A stretch of DNA of 6,699 nt, taken from contig CAJFUU010000113.1 in the NCBI GenBank assembly GCA_904420265.1, forward strand, positions 1 through 6,699, read 5' to 3'. The notes under the pieces are model-generated. The model had not been told where the DNA came from. It did not search any database and worked only from the letters and a program-made list of their open reading frames with translations. Below, in pieces: positions 5,867 through 6,699 of the stretch (positions within the stretch are counted from its first letter, which is position 1; every line of letters starts with the position of its first letter). This stretch comes from an uncultured Clostridia bacterium (GTDB taxonomy: Bacteria > Bacillota > Clostridia > Christensenellales > Aristaeellaceae). A program made the position numbers and the translations under genes.

Positions 5867-6296
5867 TCGGGCAGCCTGCCGCAAACGATGCGGTACGGGA
5901 AAGCGAGGATCAGCCAGCGCTGGTCAATTGGCGGCGGGAAGGCGCGGTTGCCGCGCAGTCCGGACTGGACGCGTTGGGCTGTCTGCTGTGAACGATGGGA
6001 TGTATGGAAGCGGGAATCAGCCAAGGCTGATTGGAATGGCAGTGAAAAGGTTTTGTTGCTGTATAGGGCTGGCCGGAGTGTCGAGCAACTTGCCGTGAAC
6101 GATGGGATACGTGGAAGCGAGGACTGGACGCGGCCGACGGGAATGCCGGCGGGGACGTTTTGTTGTCGTATAAGCCTGGGTTGGAGGCATTGGGCTGCCT
6201 GCCGCGAACGATGGGAATGTGGCAAAAGCGAATACTGGCAGAGGTCGGCTGAAATGGCAACGAGAGGTGTCTTGTTATATAAGCACAGAATGGGTT
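5867..6296. repeat. Tandem array of four diverged ~107-109 bp units
   Basis: Units start near 5867, 5974, 6081 and 6190. Each opens with a GGGC-GCCTGCC-like stretch, then AACGATGGGAT (at 5884 as AACGATGCGG, 5991, 6098 and 6207), then a GTGGAAGCGAG-like segment. Units 2-4 also share a tail resembling TTTTGTTGTCGTATAAGCCTGGG. The middles differ and contain dyads: CCAGCGCTGG (5914-5923, perfect) in unit 1 and AATCAGCC-AA-GGCTGATT (6015-6032) in unit 2. Spacings of 107, 107 and 109 rule out a repeated protein. The family is different in sequence from the array at 2944-3330. Function unknown. Confidence 0.8.
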
Positions 6297-6699
6297 ATCC
6301 CTCGTAAAGTGTGTGAACGCGGACGTTGGCGGCGGCGGTGAGGGAAATGCCGCTTGGCGCGATGCCTTTTGCAAATGGCTTCTGACAGGTTATCGCCACG
6401 AACAACGAAGGGAAAAGACGTATATTCCGAAGGCCGCCAACCGGCTCGCCTGCACGAAAGCGGTTGGGCGATGTTGTGTAAGGAACCTCCGCTTTGTGCG
6501 CGCCAGGCGATGGAGAACATTGGCACGTTTGACGAAGGTCAAAACGCGTAGAAGTGCGCAAATCGCTTTCAACAGCGAGCAGGCCAAACCGACAGCGAGA
6601 GTGTTTACATCCCCCAGGATAGCGGACGGGAGGCGCCTGGGATTTTAGACACACCTTTGCAAGAGGGTATGCGCGAAGCAACGAGGGCCTTGGAGCCGA
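6297..6699. other. No supported gene; weak hairpins only
   Basis: Open frames on both strands here are low-complexity in composition, rich in Arg, Ser and Cys, lack ribosome binding sites and resemble nothing I know. Two inverted repeats stand out. One is CCAACCG (6437-6443) with CGGTTGG (6461-6467) around 17 bases. The other is CCCAGG (6613-6618) with CCTGGG (6636-6641), followed by ATTTTAG, a weak terminator-like arrangement for plus-strand transcription. I see no further copies of either tandem repeat. Confidence 0.5.

Noticed and set aside
4705..6225. Minus-strand open frame of 506 codons
   Set aside because: It lies antisense to the clear AraC gene and runs on through the tandem array. 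The protein is rich in His, Arg, Gln and Ala as expected of a GC-rich shadow frame, and it has no ribosome binding site.
6295..6681. Minus-strand open frame of 128 codons near the right edge
   Set aside because: It has no ribosome binding site, no recognisable motif and a Ser/Arg/Pro/Cys-rich composition typical of non-coding sequence.
5647..6699. Insertion sequence or transposase remnant
   Set aside because: No frame shows transposase motifs, and no terminal inverted repeat pair with a target duplication could be identified around the interval.

Overview
The window reads as a GC-rich, low-redundancy piece of a Firmicutes (Clostridia-type) chromosome. The evidence for this is the der-plsY gene pair, strong AGGAGG-type ribosome binding sites, and close protein resemblance to clostridial Der, PlsY and xylulokinase. 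The exact lineage is an inference; a gut Clostridia genome of about 60% GC would fit.

Layout: (1) Bases 1-2879 hold a tight plus-strand cluster. It contains the 3' half of der (ribosome-assembly GTPase), plsY (acyl-phosphate glycerol-3-phosphate acyltransferase) and xylB (xylulokinase). PlsY and XylB are separated by only 5 bases, so they are probably co-transcribed. (2) Bases 2880-3465 contain no convincing gene. They hold a tandem array of a ~97-99 bp unit, with two near-identical copies flanked by decayed ones. (3) Bases 3466-4284 encode a predicted lipoprotein carrying a ComEC-like metallo-beta-lactamase domain. (4) Facing it on the minus strand is a 77-residue protein (4393-4626), with a structured 100-bp region between the two convergent stops. 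(5) Divergent from that small gene is a cupin/AraC-family regulator (4753-5646). The 126-bp shared upstream region carries a minus-strand promoter with a dyad in its spacer. (6) Bases 5647-6699 are about 1 kb without a supported gene. They hold a long imperfect inverted repeat, a perfect 16-bp palindrome, a second and unrelated tandem array (four diverged ~107-109 bp units), and a tail with only weak hairpins.

Functionally, der and plsY are housekeeping genes (ribosome biogenesis, first step of phospholipid synthesis) and xylB is pentose catabolism. The AraC regulator and the small divergent gene are the most likely regulatory pair. I see no clear new multi-gene system. The least explained material is the pair of intergenic tandem arrays, whose periods are not multiples of three and which therefore look non-coding, together with the small divergent gene and the stand-alone ComEC-like lipoprotein.
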